Notes: generated by a model from the letters alone, not told the origin. Shown: positions 1 through 10,715, counted from the stretch's first letter. The stretch: 64,000 nucleotides of DNA from Glutinoglossum americanum (GCA_020080175.1 JAGHQL010000053.1:62001-126000); one strand, 5' to 3'. Translations and numbers: made by a program.

Positions 1-80
1 CTGAATTGAAATGTGATTTCGGACATGACTTGGGATAGCTTTGAACATACTCACTCATTAGCAACAGCTCAAATATATCA

Positions 81-824
81 TCAGGGATACATACCTTCCA
101 TATCTGTGACGATAGAGTCAACGCAATCATATCGACCCTGCCAGCATCCCATTATAATACCTCCAACCGACCCTAGCGGCTTCGTTTCGGGAAAGTCCCT
201 TTTTGAGTATTGCACTCCAATCTCTTCCTCAGAGAATTCGTGATAGGGAGCGACTCCAGTCATAATCTCATACAAGGTAGAGCCTAGAGCAAAGATATCG
301 CCTTGAACAGATAAAAGCGGTCCAAGATATCTATGACTGGCTGTTACTTGGACAAGCAGAGGAGATCTGTCGATTGAAGAGCCACAGAAATCGGCTAATT
401 TGGCGTTGAGATGCTCATCCAAGAATATGTTACCGCATGTGAGGTCTCCGTGTATAACGTGTTTCGCATGGACAAAACGAAGTGCGTCTGTAACTTGCTT
501 GGCCCAACGAAGCCGTAGACTCACAATGTCGAGCGGAAAATTTCCTTTCGCAAGAAAAGACCTGAGGGTATTATTGCACGCAAATTCAAGTCGTATACCT
601 GATTCATAAGGGCCATAATAATGTAAAAGTCCCTCATGTCCACCGTTTTCACTGAGTCGCTCATAAATCCTCCTTTCGACATCAATAGCAGCCTTATTCT
701 TCTGTTCGTGAGGAGATTTGACGACGGTGTGAGACGATCGATCGAGAAGCGCCATGCCCCAATTTCCCCAAGAAATAATGTCTCGAAAGCTGAACCCCGT
801 AGGATAGTGGATTTCGTCAGACAT
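81..824 (-). CDS. Small divergent protein kinase-like protein
   Basis: A 247-residue kinase-fold protein, smaller than a standard kinase domain of about 260 residues. A VVK near residue 35 is the probable beta-3 lysine, followed by a degenerate helix-C region. The catalytic loop reads HGDLTCGNIFLD, so HRD has become HGD, as in many small fungal kinases. The metal-binding DFG is DFC (LADFCGSS). The helix-F region DIFALGSTLYEIMTG is well kept. The glycine loop is poor. The last codons overlap a good donor (GTATGT at 94-89 on the minus strand), and a pyrimidine-rich CAG lies at positions 3-1. A terminal intron may therefore run exactly to the window edge, with a last exon outside. Activity is uncertain because DFG is altered. 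A 437-bp MITE lies about 125 bp upstream of the start. No partner gene is evident. Confidence 0.75.
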   Translation of the reverse strand: MSDEIHYPTGFSFRDIISWGNWGMALLDRSSHTVVKSPHEQKNKAAIDVERRIYERLSENGGHEGLLHYYGPYESGIRLEFACNNTLRSFLAKGNFPLDIVSLRLRWAKQVTDALRFVHAKHVIHGDLTCGNIFLDEHLNAKLADFCGSSIDRSPLLVQVTASHRYLGPLLSVQGDIFALGSTLYEIMTGVAPYHEFSEEEIGVQYSKRDFPETKPLGSVGGIIMGCWQGRYDCVDSIVTDMEGMYP

Positions 825-948
825 TCTGATAGTGTAGTGTGAGCTTCATTTGACAGCAAAGACTACTCCTGACGAAATACACGAATAGGGGTTTATGAAT
901 CTAACGATGGGATATCATGTGATACGCGATCTTCCATAATACAGCTAC

Positions 949-1385
949 GCGACAGGAGTCTCCGGACGGAAGCGATTTCCCACCAAAACCAACCTATTTC
1001 AACTCTTGATAACTCTGCAATAAATGTTTCAAAAAAATCAGAGAAAGTGCATAATGCTAAAGCTTTGATAATTCTCAAGAATAAAATTTTTTCAGAATTT
1101 CTGAGCTATAGGTTAGAAAGAAACCACGATAGAAAGTGATGCTTTCTTATTTTTATAGAATTTCGGTAGGGTTTTAGTAGGGCTTTAATGCTAAAACAGT
1201 ATATTGACTGTTTACGGTTGCATAACTCTAGGTTTAGGGCCCATAATTTTCAACTGAAGAGTAATTGGGCTAAAGTTTTATGATTATTTTTTTCTGAATT
1301 TTTGAAATACTACTCATAAAGTTATTGTGGGCTGAAAAGGGTCAGTTTTGGTGGGAAATCGCTTCCGTCCGGAGACTCCTGTCGC
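949..1385. mobile_element. MITE with 41-bp perfect terminal inverted repeats
   Basis: The first 41 bases (GCGACAGGAGTCTCCGGACG and onward) recur as a perfect reverse complement at 1345-1385. The element is 437 bp, has an AT-rich core and no coding capacity. The flanking nonamers ATACAGCTA and ATAACAGTA are similar but not identical, so a target-site duplication is only suggested. Long TIRs with a possible 8-10 bp duplication would fit a Mutator-like parent; that is inference. It lies in the 5' flank of the kinase-like gene. Confidence 0.8.
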
Positions 1386-1459
1386 ATAACAGTAATAAAC
1401 CTTGTGAAACAGCCACCACGACGGGAAGTTTTTTTCTTGGGTGGCCATCATCCCTAGCG

Positions 1460-1702
1460 AACTTGAACTTTTCGTAGTGGCTCCTTTCGATCGCGATTAC
1501 AACAATACCCACGCGGATGCAATCAAACACTTTGCGTGCAAGAGACTTTAGCGCATCTTGGGCAGCTCCTAACTGGATACCGATGATTCTCGGGAAAGAT
1601 TTCAAGGTTGCGGTGGCTGAATTCAACTATATGATTGAAGAGGGTATGGGGCGCCCATTCTACCACCTTGCAAAACGGCTGGCTAATAGTACGAATAGCT
1701 AG
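1460..1702 (+). pseudogene. Remnant of an unrecognised gene beside the MITE
   Basis: Two protein-like segments lie in different frames on the plus strand. One (about 1460-1550) contains ELFVVAPFDRDYNN. The other (1517-1702) contains WAAPNWIPMILGKDF and EFNYMIEEGMGRPFYHLAKR. Reading passes from one to the other only with a frame change near 1545, and no convincing intron is visible. This looks like the 3' end of a gene that lost its 5' part, possibly when the MITE arrived at 949-1385. The family was not recognised. Confidence 0.35.
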
Positions 1703-1859
1703 GAAGTGCGAGAATAGAGATGTTGAGGAGTCTGCAGTTTCAGCATCACCTGTAGTTTAAGGACGTGGTTGTTGCTCTATGTTACCCCGTATCCTCATAC
1801 ACTTTCCTTTGCTCCCGCATTGTTGTGGACCTTACGTTTGAACTTCTTAGTCTTATGCC

Positions 1860-2600
1860 ATGTCTGCGCTCGAATTCTGTATCAGGAACTCTCTACTTCT
1901 TTCCTCTTCTGCTCTATTAGCTCCTCTACTCTACTTTATCCATCAAGACTATCGGTCCTTCCTTGAGCTCGGGCCTGGCGGCACCCCCTCCACCTTTCTG
2001 GGATATCTTCACGTTACATTCCTTCGTGTGTTCGCCTTGCGAAACCCCCTCATACCCGCCCCGATACCCGACTCTCTTTCCCCCAAGACCGGCTTCTTCT
2101 CTCAGGGTATCCCCGAACGTGTTGGTGCCCGTCCAGAGGTTAGGGGCATTGCTCCTCACCGGCAGGTCACGCAGAAGGGCGGCTTGATCAACTTCGCCTC
2201 ACTCTCCAAGGCTATCCAATCTCTCGCGACCACACATCCAAACCACCTGAAGCTTGACAAATCATGCTTTGAGAAGCACAGTATAGGCTTGTTCTCAATC
2301 AATCCGATCAACCGCACCTGCAGTGGTGAGGTCTATCATGCTCACCCATCCGACGGCAGCCTGCACCTGACATTGCACCTAACCGATGCACGCATTGTGA
2401 TAGAGAGGGGCTGGGGTGAACGCCACCCGCTTGCCCGCGGCGGCTGGTGCGAATGCTACGTGCCCTTAGGGTTTGTCATAATCTACGCCCCCCGTGAAGA
2501 GGATGAGCGGCATGTGGTCATGGAGATCATCCACGCCGCGGTCTGGTGGGTCAGTGGTCAAGCATTGGATGAGAGAAGGCCAAACTTGATGTATAGCTAG
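1860..2600 (+). CDS. Luciferase-like-domain protein (fungal, single exon)
   Basis: A 246-residue single-exon protein. The hydrophobic N-terminus (residues 8-27, LLLSSSALLAPLLYFI) is a likely signal anchor. The body carries RPEVRGIAPHRQ (around residues 92-103) and, in the second half, SLHLTLHLTDARIVIERGWG followed by a motif ending GFVIIYAPREEDE. These match the fungal family annotated as luciferase-domain proteins (PF17648 type). The name reflects distant similarity only and no light-emitting chemistry should be assumed. The ATG at 1860 precedes the hydrophobic segment directly and the frame is open to TAG at 2598-2600. The gene looks intact, with no intron signal and no evident operon-like partner. 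Confidence 0.75.
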   Translation: MSALEFCIRNSLLLSSSALLAPLLYFIHQDYRSFLELGPGGTPSTFLGYLHVTFLRVFALRNPLIPAPIPDSLSPKTGFFSQGIPERVGARPEVRGIAPHRQVTQKGGLINFASLSKAIQSLATTHPNHLKLDKSCFEKHSIGLFSINPINRTCSGEVYHAHPSDGSLHLTLHLTDARIVIERGWGERHPLARGGWCECYVPLGFVIIYAPREEDERHVVMEIIHAAVWWVSGQALDERRPNLMYS

Positions 2601-3231
2601 ATGAGTGGTGGGCCCTCCAACGTCTGCATGGCCTAGGCATCATGAGAGTTGTTTCCATACCTCAGGTTATGCGCGCAAGCAAGCACTATTTCATTTGGTC
2701 GTTATTAGTCGCTTTCTTAGTACCTGCGGCGCCTCCGCTCACTCTAATCGAACACCTTTCTGCCTACCCGCGAACTCACTTCCGATCTCATATCACATCA
2801 AATTAGTCCAATAATAGTTGGAAAGCTTGGTAGAGGACGATCTAGGACAACTACGGGGGGTAGATAGTGAAACATACATCCACCTAATCAGTCTTTGGCT
2901 GACTGAGTAGAGAAGAGCACGACATTGACGGGTGTTTGCGGGATTGCGCTGCGGCGGGGAGATTGAGCTAACGTCGCCCGCCTCACATATAGCTGGCTAC
3001 TAAGTTTTGGTTGGCTCTCCGGATCACCTCAGCATACGATCGAGGAGGCTGAGACGCAGTCTCTAGTTAGCTACACGCCCCTCGTGCCGTCCTATGACCC
3101 CCTATGAAGATTGGAGCCTTGAAGGATTCCTGGCCCACCGCACATAAGAGGCGGCCCTGTCCCCGCAGAGCAGCCATTGAAGATAGACACATCGACAACA
3201 TCGGTACGATCTCACCACCAACGTACTTACT
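2601..3231. other. Intergenic, no gene supported
   Basis: Short frames on both strands lack family motifs or splice-linked continuation. There is no repeat, RNA gene or terminal inverted repeat that I can support. The region separates the luciferase-like gene from the next spliced locus and may hold the promoter of the latter. Confidence 0.5.
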
Positions 3232-4116
3232 ATGACATCAACCACGATAGGAGGTTACGCGACAGAATCTTACGGGACAGCGGTTTATAAGCTGAACTAC
3301 AAATGCGGGCATTCCTTCAGAGCATTATTCAACTTACTCGACAATAAAGACCCATACCTTCAAACCAACGCCGCTAGATCTGGTTCCCAATGCAACAATT
3401 CTTTTTGTGCGAAACTCTTGAAAGGAACCTATGCTATATCTTCCGAAGGGGAAGGGGTGTGGAATGCTAAGCTTCTGTAATTTATACGTTCTTTTTCTTA
3501 GATATAGCAGTCATACACTAAACTATATCAGGGCTCCCTTAGACGATATTACACTGCCAAAAGCCGCCGATTATCAACCATTTGCCTTAGAGCCGAAGGC
3601 TATGGGCATCCCACCAAGTCCTGCCACCATTCCAATATTGTTCTCGCTGGTACCAGGTCATGAGCTGCGGGGTTCAGCGATAGTCCCCGCATCCCACGTA
3701 GAGAGGCTCAATATTCAGTTTTCATGGCTCTTAAATGCTGTCAAGGACGCCGGTATTCAGACGCCTTGGTCAGAAGGGTAATCCTGGGTCTCCCAGCATT
3801 CCCTCAGCTATATCATTTTTTAATAACTTGCAGCACATTTCAACATATAAATATAGGAGCCACTCCTATGGATGGTGCTTAGAGTCACTACGGGTGGAAG
3901 CTTATCCGGTATACTCGAGAAAGACTGGTCGGATTTGAAGATAGATGCGGGAGTGGATGCGGAGGGGGCTACATGAACATGTACGTAGAAAGAACAGATG
4001 CTATTCTGAATGAAAACCGGGATATCGATAGAGAGTTGGCTACAGAACGTATTCCGCACTCAATTCCCATGTCTCAGGCTGCACAGTCGGAGCTCAGTAT
4101 GGGGATAGTTTGGTAG
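3232..4116 (+). pseudogene. Three-exon gene of unknown family with one in-frame stop
   Basis: Exon 1 (3232-3458), exon 2 (3502-3777) and exon 3 (3834-4116) join with introns of 43 and 56 nt. Exon 1 holds YKCGHSF and a Cys-containing stretch ending NNSFCAKLLKG. Exon 2 holds PPSPATIPILFSLVPGHEL and VERLNIQFSWLLNAVKDAG. Exon 3 begins GTFQHINIGATPMDGA, meets TAG at 3880-3882, then continues in the same frame with SHYGWKLIRYTRERLVGFED, a Gly/Cys-rich patch and MYVERTDAILNENRDID up to TAG at 4114. The coherent reading after the stop suggests a single GAG/CAG-to-TAG change, or a shortened protein ending at 3882. The family was not recognised; the exon borders are by eye. Confidence 0.5.
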
Positions 4117-4444
4117 AGTGACTGTTCGAATCTACAAAGCTATAATAGAGTATAACCCTTAGAGAAAAATTGACAGCACCTCACATTACCACAAGCATAG
4201 ATATCTTAAAACCCAAAAACAAGTTCAATCTTATAACGGTTGGAGTTACTTTTCACACTAGACATTCAGGAGGGGCCCTCTCCCTCAGTCATCATGGCGT
4301 GGTCTCACTAACCAATTGCGGCAAGGAAATAAGGAAAAGACCAGTTAACCACCCCCAACTATTGCCATAGCTGCCACTCCAAACCCGGTTATCCACTCGC
4401 TCAACCTCTCAAGGTATTTAGCCCCGGAGCCAGCCTAGTATTTG

Positions 4445-5053
4445 TTAGTTGTGTTGAGAAAAAGACATCGTAGCTCTTGCCTTTTTTGCTGCATCTCCAT
4501 GATGCACCGCTGCTCTAGCCTTTGCCGCCCTGTTGATCCTGTGCTTCTTCTTTCTCTCCACCCGTTTGGAAGTATTCCTGGAATACTGAGGCGGTTTTAT
4601 AGTATCTCCGACAGAAACCTGAGATGATGTAGTAGTCTCTAGAGGCTGGTGATGCTTCCTGACACATCGTCGAATGGACTCTTTGAAGAAATGCACAATG
4701 GAATATCTCGATCCAGACCACTTGTCAGTGAAGTGGATTAACTCCTTCCCTCGTAGACCCGCAATACCACCAGGAGGTAATGGAATTCTGACACCTAATT
4801 GAGGAAGACAGAAATCACCCCCGGAGAAACTTCCAAATGGAGAAATCCAAGCCCAGCCACCAATCCAGTCATCGCTATCAACAAGGATAGCACGAAGGGG
4901 AAATAATTTCTGCTTTGGATCCTCTGTAGTGCAAAACATCTTCTCTCCAGGGCCGAGGCGTTGGTAGGCAGCCCTATAGGCTTTACGGAGCTTTGGATCG
5001 ATAATGGAAAACAAAAGGTCAATGGCAGCGGTGAGAGAACCAAGTGATTTCAT
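4445..5053 (-). CDS. JBP/TET-like 2OG-Fe dioxygenase fold protein, probably inactive
   Basis: A 202-residue single-exon protein. Its centre (WIGGWAWISPFG, FSGGDFCLPQLGVRIPLPPG, LRGKELIHFTDKWSG, SRYSIVHFFKES) follows the order of the double-stranded beta-helix in fungal 2-oxoglutarate/Fe(II) dioxygenase-like proteins of the JBP/TET group: strand with GGDFCLP, glycine turn, distal His, then Arg-Tyr. The proximal HxD position appears to read V-x-D (ILVDSDDW), so one iron ligand seems lost; the distal His (IHF) is present. The C-terminus is a basic tail rich in K/R/A, perhaps nuclear. The protein is short for the family, so it could be a C-terminal remnant with a secondary start. The assignment rests on motif order, not on a search. 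Confidence 0.5.
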   Translation of the reverse strand: MKSLGSLTAAIDLLFSIIDPKLRKAYRAAYQRLGPGEKMFCTTEDPKQKLFPLRAILVDSDDWIGGWAWISPFGSFSGGDFCLPQLGVRIPLPPGGIAGLRGKELIHFTDKWSGSRYSIVHFFKESIRRCVRKHHQPLETTTSSQVSVGDTIKPPQYSRNTSKRVERKKKHRINRAAKARAAVHHGDAAKKARATMSFSQHN

Positions 5054-5114
5054 TGTTGAGATGCGATAGCTAAAAGCACAGCAACCATCTGAAGGATTAG
5101 AGCGAGTACCACCC

Positions 5115-5339
5115 TTGGGGGTTCCTTTGTCAGTGTCACCTTATGATCCTTGCCCGTTTCTGTCCAGATACCTCTCAACACCTACAAAGCTTAGGCAAGA
5201 GCATCTGAACGACCTTCAAAAACTGCGCGGCGATATTGCAAAAGTAACAAATGATTATGAGGATGACATCGATCTGTGTACCATCATCCGACCTAACGAC
5301 AAGGAGAAGAACGACGATGTAGCTACACTTGATGGTTGA
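5115..5339 (+). CDS. Possible short exon, unknown
   Basis: A 74-codon frame whose second half (LRQEHLNDLQKLRGDIAKVT then NDYEDDIDL and RPNDKEKNDD) looks like real protein: amphipathic helix followed by an acidic tail. The first third is less convincing and the ATG may not be the start. No splice partner was found. It could be the last exon of a decayed gene. Confidence 0.25.
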   Translation: MGVPLSVSPYDPCPFLSRYLSTPTKLRQEHLNDLQKLRGDIAKVTNDYEDDIDLCTIIRPNDKEKNDDVATLDG

Positions 5340-7546
5340 GTTTGAGGAATGGGTACCTAAAATTAAGGAGAAAGAAAGCTTCAGCTATGGGTCAAGGATC
5401 CACTGGGTAAAATGGTTCTAGGAACTGGCTGTTGGAAAGCCACTTCGGCATGGTGTAGTGTGGTGGTGTTAACACACCAGGAAGCAGGATAATGAGGTGG
5501 AGGCAATTTCCCGCGAGGAATTCTTGTGTTATGAGTCTCCTTGACCTCCCACTCAAGCTTAGTGAGCGGTCCGTCAATCAATCAAATTCACTCCGTCCAA
5601 CACTAGCAATTGTAGACCAACATTAAGGGAAACCTATCCGTCAGAACCTGAGTAATCTCATGCCCCTACTCGCCTGTTACCCGCTTTCTTTTTCGGCGAA
5701 CATGTTATTCTGGCTTAGCCTTGAAATCCGCCCACTTGCAATGCTTTAATCCACCCTTCTAACTCCATAATCCTTTGTTTCTGCTCCCCCAAAAAGTCTG
5801 AGGATAAAGTAAGCCTATGGACAGGATAAAGTAACTGGGGGAATCACTAATTACTAACCTTGAACAGGCTGTAACATTACCAAGTACTTCAGTTTATCTT
5901 CGGTTAAACGTTCTTCCCGAGCATCTTCTTCGGTCTCCGCTTTGAGGTCCAATATCACATCTGGACACATAAGTAAGAAATCTTATATGGAGTTCGTGAA
6001 ACCCTACATCTGAGCAAGCCTTCACGATTATCATTCATCAATGTTCGAGAGCGAAACTCCTGGAGTCCCTGGGTGTTGATGTTAGGTGACTTTACAAATA
6101 AAATAGTATAGAATCCACTCATAGAATACATACCGGACCCGCTATTAGAACATCGTCTCGCGCCATATTGTATAGGCTCATATTCAGTTCAGAAGCTTGA
6201 GAGTTCGTGCTTTTGTTGATCCTCAGCAACAAGGGGCGGGCAGAACAACCACCTTTTATGTTTGTCGCCCTACTCCCCCCAGGCCTGCTATCAGTCTGTC
6301 AGGTGCTATGCTTAGTTGCCCAGCTACGCCATGAAATGCCTACCGCCGTTACGCCTTATCGATTCGCCTTGTCATCATGTGCATGTTTTAGCACATTGAT
6401 TGGATTGGCTCACTTGTCCCAATGTGCATAAGGAATCCGTATGATGGCACTCCTGGGGATGACGCTCAGCCAATTGATGACATCCATTGACTACCGATTT
6501 GAGACCCTTGGTTGTGCATCAGTAGATACATCGCTCGAGCCCCCTCCTGCTGTGGCTTCATGGTGATGCTTTGGCTGTCTAATCTGTTGGTATTACGTTT
6601 TGATAGATCACAAGGAAGATATCAAACGCGAGCTGACATGATAAACAGGGGTGAGGGCTGAACCACCCTGTTCTCTCATCCTATCATTTCCGTAGTATCT
6701 GTGCTTCCGGAGGGGAACACATGAGGCACAGGCCATAGCAGGAAGCGGTTAGTTGGCATAAGAACGATTATAGATAACGCATGAATAACAAGGAAACCTC
6801 CGGTATCATTTCTACTTGCTTCCGTGTCTTGCAGACACTACAAGGTTGTCATAACCAGCCAATCCATCCTGGGTATAATAGCCAGTCTGTAATTGCGTCT
6901 CTATGGCCCGTAGGTTATTTCATTCTTACCGTCCAGCTGAGGAACTGACGCTGGTCAGTGGCTCTCCTGGCTTTGCCCTGCACCCCTGGCGAAGTAGTGC
7001 ATTGCTGCGCCTTCCCCTTACGCATTGACTCCGAAGGCTACCGCAGCCCAAAAAGGGCATCTAGAGAGACCATTGGTGACCGTTGGTGACCGTTGGTGAC
7101 TGCGCCTCGGACGGGAGACAAAGCGGGGCTTCGAGACATCTGCCTGCTGCAAGCAGTGATAATTGCCGTCACCTTACTGAGACCATAGTAGTACGTATGC
7201 CCCTGAATTAGGATTTCTGCCTTGCCCTGCAGTAGGATATCGTAACCAAACCCAGAATACCTGATATGGTCTTGCACATCTCGGAGCAGCAGGGTGGTCT
7301 CAGCTGAGTCTGCGATCTCTTAGTGATAGGCTTGGAATGTACACGGTGGACTCCTCTCGGCTGAGACAGGCTGTGTCTGCATTCCTCATTAGCCCCCTTA
7401 CACCGAGGCACAAGGTTCTCGGCGCGTAGTTACATGCTTATAGTTTAGAGAGTCCCGGTCCCAAAAAGACATAAAGAGAGGACCGTTTCCATACCATTCC
7501 CGGGCACACAAAGGGCATCCAAACACATACACCTGCTGAGTTTGCT
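5340..7546. other. Long intergenic stretch, no gene supported
   Basis: About 2.2 kb with only short frames and no recognisable motifs on either strand. A small tandem repeat of the decamer ACCGTTGGTG (three units, first diverged) lies at about 7070-7100. No RNA gene or mobile element was recognised. Confidence 0.45.
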
Positions 7547-8593
7547 ATGCCTACAACCAGATCCCAATACCATACCCGGGGTAGTGAACACGGCGCAGAA
7601 GGCAATGAAGGTAACGTTTCTCGCGGGCCATCCGAAAACTGCTCCGATACAGTATCCACCCAACCAGTAGCTGAGGTCAGCGAGAATACCGTAAAATCTC
7701 AGGTGGCCGAGAGCAACAAGAAGACCAGCAACTCCCGGGTGGTTGAGGGCGGCGAGGATACCGGAAAACCCCAGGTGGCCAAGAGCAGCATAGGCACCAG
7801 CGACTCCCAGGTTGTTGAGAGCGGTAGGGATATCAGCAACTCCCAGGTGGCTAGGAGCAGCAAAGGTGCCAGCGACTCCCAGGTAGTTGGGAGCGGCGAG
7901 GATACCAGCAACTCACAGGTGGCTAAGAAGAGTAATGAGGGTGTCAGTGACTCCCAGGTGGTTGAGGGCGGTAGGGATATCAGCAGCTCCCAGGTGGCTG
8001 GGAGTAGCAAAGGTACCAGCAACCCCCGGGTGGCTAAGGGTGGCGTGGATATCAGCAACTACCAGGTGGCTGGGAGCAGCAAAGGTGCCAGCAACCCCCA
8101 GATGGCTGAGGGCGGCAGAGGCGTCGGCGGCTACCAGGTGGCCGAGAGCAATAAGGATGCCAGAAAGTCCCGGGCAACTGGGCACCCCAACCAAATCGAA
8201 GACCGAGAGCCCGGGGTCGGTGCGGCTGGTACAATTCCGATTGGGGTTGGCGCAGATTTGGTGATGGAGAGCGATGCGGAGTACTCTGGGCGGCTTCGAG
8301 AATGTAAGATTTTCTGTTCCCTTGCCGTTCATTCCTTACTGATAGGGTTAGTTGTGATCCCACATCTCTATGCACAAAACCACGGTCTCAAACGCAAGTT
8401 TGATGCCCTTACTAAAGAAATGGGAGACCTCAAGCGCAAAGTAGAGAGGCTCGGGGTCCCGGTTGGCTCAGACGGCTTATCCCCGTATGTACTCCGCATA
8501 TGGCTTACCCCTGAATGTCACTGATAATATTTGCTTAGAACCCCTAATAGGCGAAGCAATAGTAAGCGCACTAAGGCCGCAACAAAAGATTGA
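7547..8593 (+). CDS. 12-residue-repeat protein with one membrane segment and coiled coil
   Basis: Exon 1 is 7547-8484 and exon 2 is 8539-8593, joined by a 54-nt intron (GTATGT donor, TTGCTTAG acceptor). The protein is about 330 residues. Residues 50-215 are about 14 units of 12 residues that alternate between two types, QVAxSSKGxSxS and QVVEGGxDxSNS, giving a 24-residue (72-nt) higher-order repeat. One unit carries an extra residue. After it come a hydrophobic segment (IFCSLAVHSLLIGLVVIPHL) and a basic heptad region (LKRKFDALTKEMGDLKRKVE). The exon 2 tail is K/R-rich. This suggests a tail-anchored or single-pass protein with a Ser/Gly-rich repeat. Other frames over the repeat are also open, a by-product of the 36-nt period. 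Family not recognised; the copy number is likely variable between strains. Confidence 0.6.
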
Positions 8594-9391
8594 GGGGGTG
8601 GGCTTACCGCAGAAGGTTGATAGAGGAAGGGAAGTTGGTCAAGTGAAGTATGGGGTTTGCCGTAAGGCGCAAGAATGTACTAAGAAGGAATAATCCATCC
8701 GGAGTCACTGTTGATCGTAAATTTTAGTCCCAATCAAGGCTTTTATTCGCCTCTAGTTTGATCTTTTGTCTCCTGACAACAAATATGAGTGCTATGGAGG
8801 TGATTCCTAAACCCGTGGGCAGCAGGAAACTAGCTCGTTTTAGCCATTCTTTGCTTGCTGCGAGCCCGGAGCGTCCATGGTACCTGGCGAGAGGTGTGTT
8901 AAGGGACATATCGCAGGTGCCCAGCTCCTACGGATTTAAACCGAGCGTAAAAGCTCTTAGTTCGACTGCATGTTTTCCTCTACCGCACTTGGGATAAGGT
9001 TTCACAACAGAATGTTAAGTGGTTACGTATCGCCACCATGGCGACACTCGGACATTTGGCACTAAGCTTATCAGTCTTGTAATCTATTAGTAATGGAGCA
9101 TACTCACCTCCTCCAAACCCATATGCATCTCTTCAAGACTGAGCCATGCGGTAGAAATCCGCATAGAACATATGGATAGCCAGTGACGGCTCTTAAGCCG
9201 CCGGGGGATTATTCACTCAAGCATATCGAGACAAAGGACCTGCCATTCCAGTCACCGCTTTAGGATTTGATCACCCCCTAAAAGTAGCCTTTCCCGAATT
9301 CAGTGCTGCCAGTGTGCTGTGTAGCCAAAATATCGGGTAGTTGTCCAACGATATTCCCTATGGGAAGGAAAAGCTGCGAAGCCCCGCTCCA
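8594..9391. other. Intergenic, no gene supported
   Basis: A minus-strand frame at 8724-8909 has a hydrophobic stretch followed by R/K (LLPTGLGITSIALIFVVRR), which could encode a tail-anchored peptide, but nothing else supports it. The rest shows no motif or repeat until the minisatellite. Confidence 0.35.
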
Positions 9392-10290
9392 TGATAAAAA
9401 TGCACATCTCCTATGGGAAAAGACCCCAGGGGCCTATGATAGGAATTCTGTAGCAGGATAAAAATATACATCTCCTGTAGATAGAAACCGCACGGGAAAA
9501 CGACTGCAGGGGAAATGACCACTAAGACTTTGTGGTAGGATAAAAATATACATCCCCTATGGGCAAAGACCGTATGGCGAAGGACTTCAGGGGCCCTTCG
9601 GTAGACTAAAAATATATATCTCTTATGGACAAAGACCGCAAGGTCGAAAGCTGCAGGGGAAATGACCACTCTGTGGTAGGACAAAAATACACATCCCCTA
9701 TGGGCAAAGGCCGTACGGCAAAAGGCCGCAGGGACCCTATGGCGGACCAAAAATACATATCCCTTATGGGCAAAGACCGTGTGGGCCGAAAACCGCAGGG
9801 GAAATAGTTACTCTGTGGTAAGACAAAAATACACATCCCCTGTGGGCAAAGACCGTGTGGCAAAAGACCATGGGGTCCTTTGGCAGACCAAAAATACACA
9901 TCCCCTGTGGACAAAGACCGCGCGGGAAAAAGGCCTTGGGGACCCTTTGGTGAACCAAAAATACACATCCCTTGTGGACAAAGACCTTAGGGATCCTCTG
10001 GTAAACTAAAATTACACATCCCCTGGGGGCAAAGACTGCACGGGAAAGAGACCTTAGGGATCCTTTGGCAGACTAAAAATAGGCATCCCTTGCGGACAAA
10101 AGACCGCGCGGTTCGAAGGTCACAAGAGAAACAGGATAAAAATATGCATCCCCTATGGACAAAAGGCCACGCGGTTCGAAAATCGCGGGAGAAGCAGGAT
10201 AAAAATGCACATCCCTTGAGGGGAAAACCCGCGCGGGAAAAAGATCTTAGAGATCCTTTGATAGACTAAAAATATGCATCCCTTATGGCA
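9392..10290 (+). repeat. Minisatellite, about 14 units of 50-82 bp
   Basis: Fourteen units each start with a core like AAAAATACACATCCCCTATG followed by GG-CAAAGACCG, then a variable part. Two unit types are interleaved in the first half: one ends GGGGAAATGACCACTCTGTG, the other ends in a CCTTTGGCAGAC-like run. Later units are mostly one type. Frames stay open on both strands, but the peptides (for example GDVYFWSAKGPHG) change with unit length, so coding is unlikely. The core contains GGG/CCC inverted motifs. A diverged single copy of the core appears in reverse at about 62468-62500. Confidence 0.85.
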
Positions 10291-10715
10291 GAAGAACTCT
10301 TTAGAGAGCGAAAACCATTGGGCGCAAGCTCTGGGATGAGGCCGGGATGAGGACGGCTTAGATGGAACGGTAAACGCTCTAGCAGGTTCAATGCCTCGTG
10401 AGGTGTGCGACCACCCGGATGTATGGAACCGCCGCTAGTCGCTTTCGTCGTCTCCAGAGATTCCAAGAGCCGCCAGGGAATTCCCATCCCGATTAAGATC
10501 TTTAAGATATGCCTCCATGATGACTTGACGTTGGAAGTGGCTTAGGCTTGGCAAGGCACATCAATGCCGGTCGCGTTACCGATGTTCCATTCTCGCTTGC
10601 AGGGCGTTTTTCCTTTTACAATAGTGTGGCTTGCCTTATTGTTTGTGCTGTTTTGCACAGCCACCCCGTTTTGTGTGACCGCCTGTTTTCATCAACATTT
10701 CAATTTAGCCGAGAA

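Noticed and set aside
7040-7110. GGTGACCGTT-type tandem triplet considered as part of a CRISPR-like array
   Set aside because: Only three 10-bp units with no spacers; CRISPR arrays are not expected in a fungal nuclear sequence.
7699-8332. Long frames on both strands over the 36-nt repeat
   Set aside because: They follow from the multiple-of-three period; only the plus frame has a start, membrane segment, coiled coil and intron.
9358-10009. Overlapping minus and plus frames with repeated CIF/YF motifs
   Set aside because: They are translations of a minisatellite whose unit length changes, so no frame is maintained.
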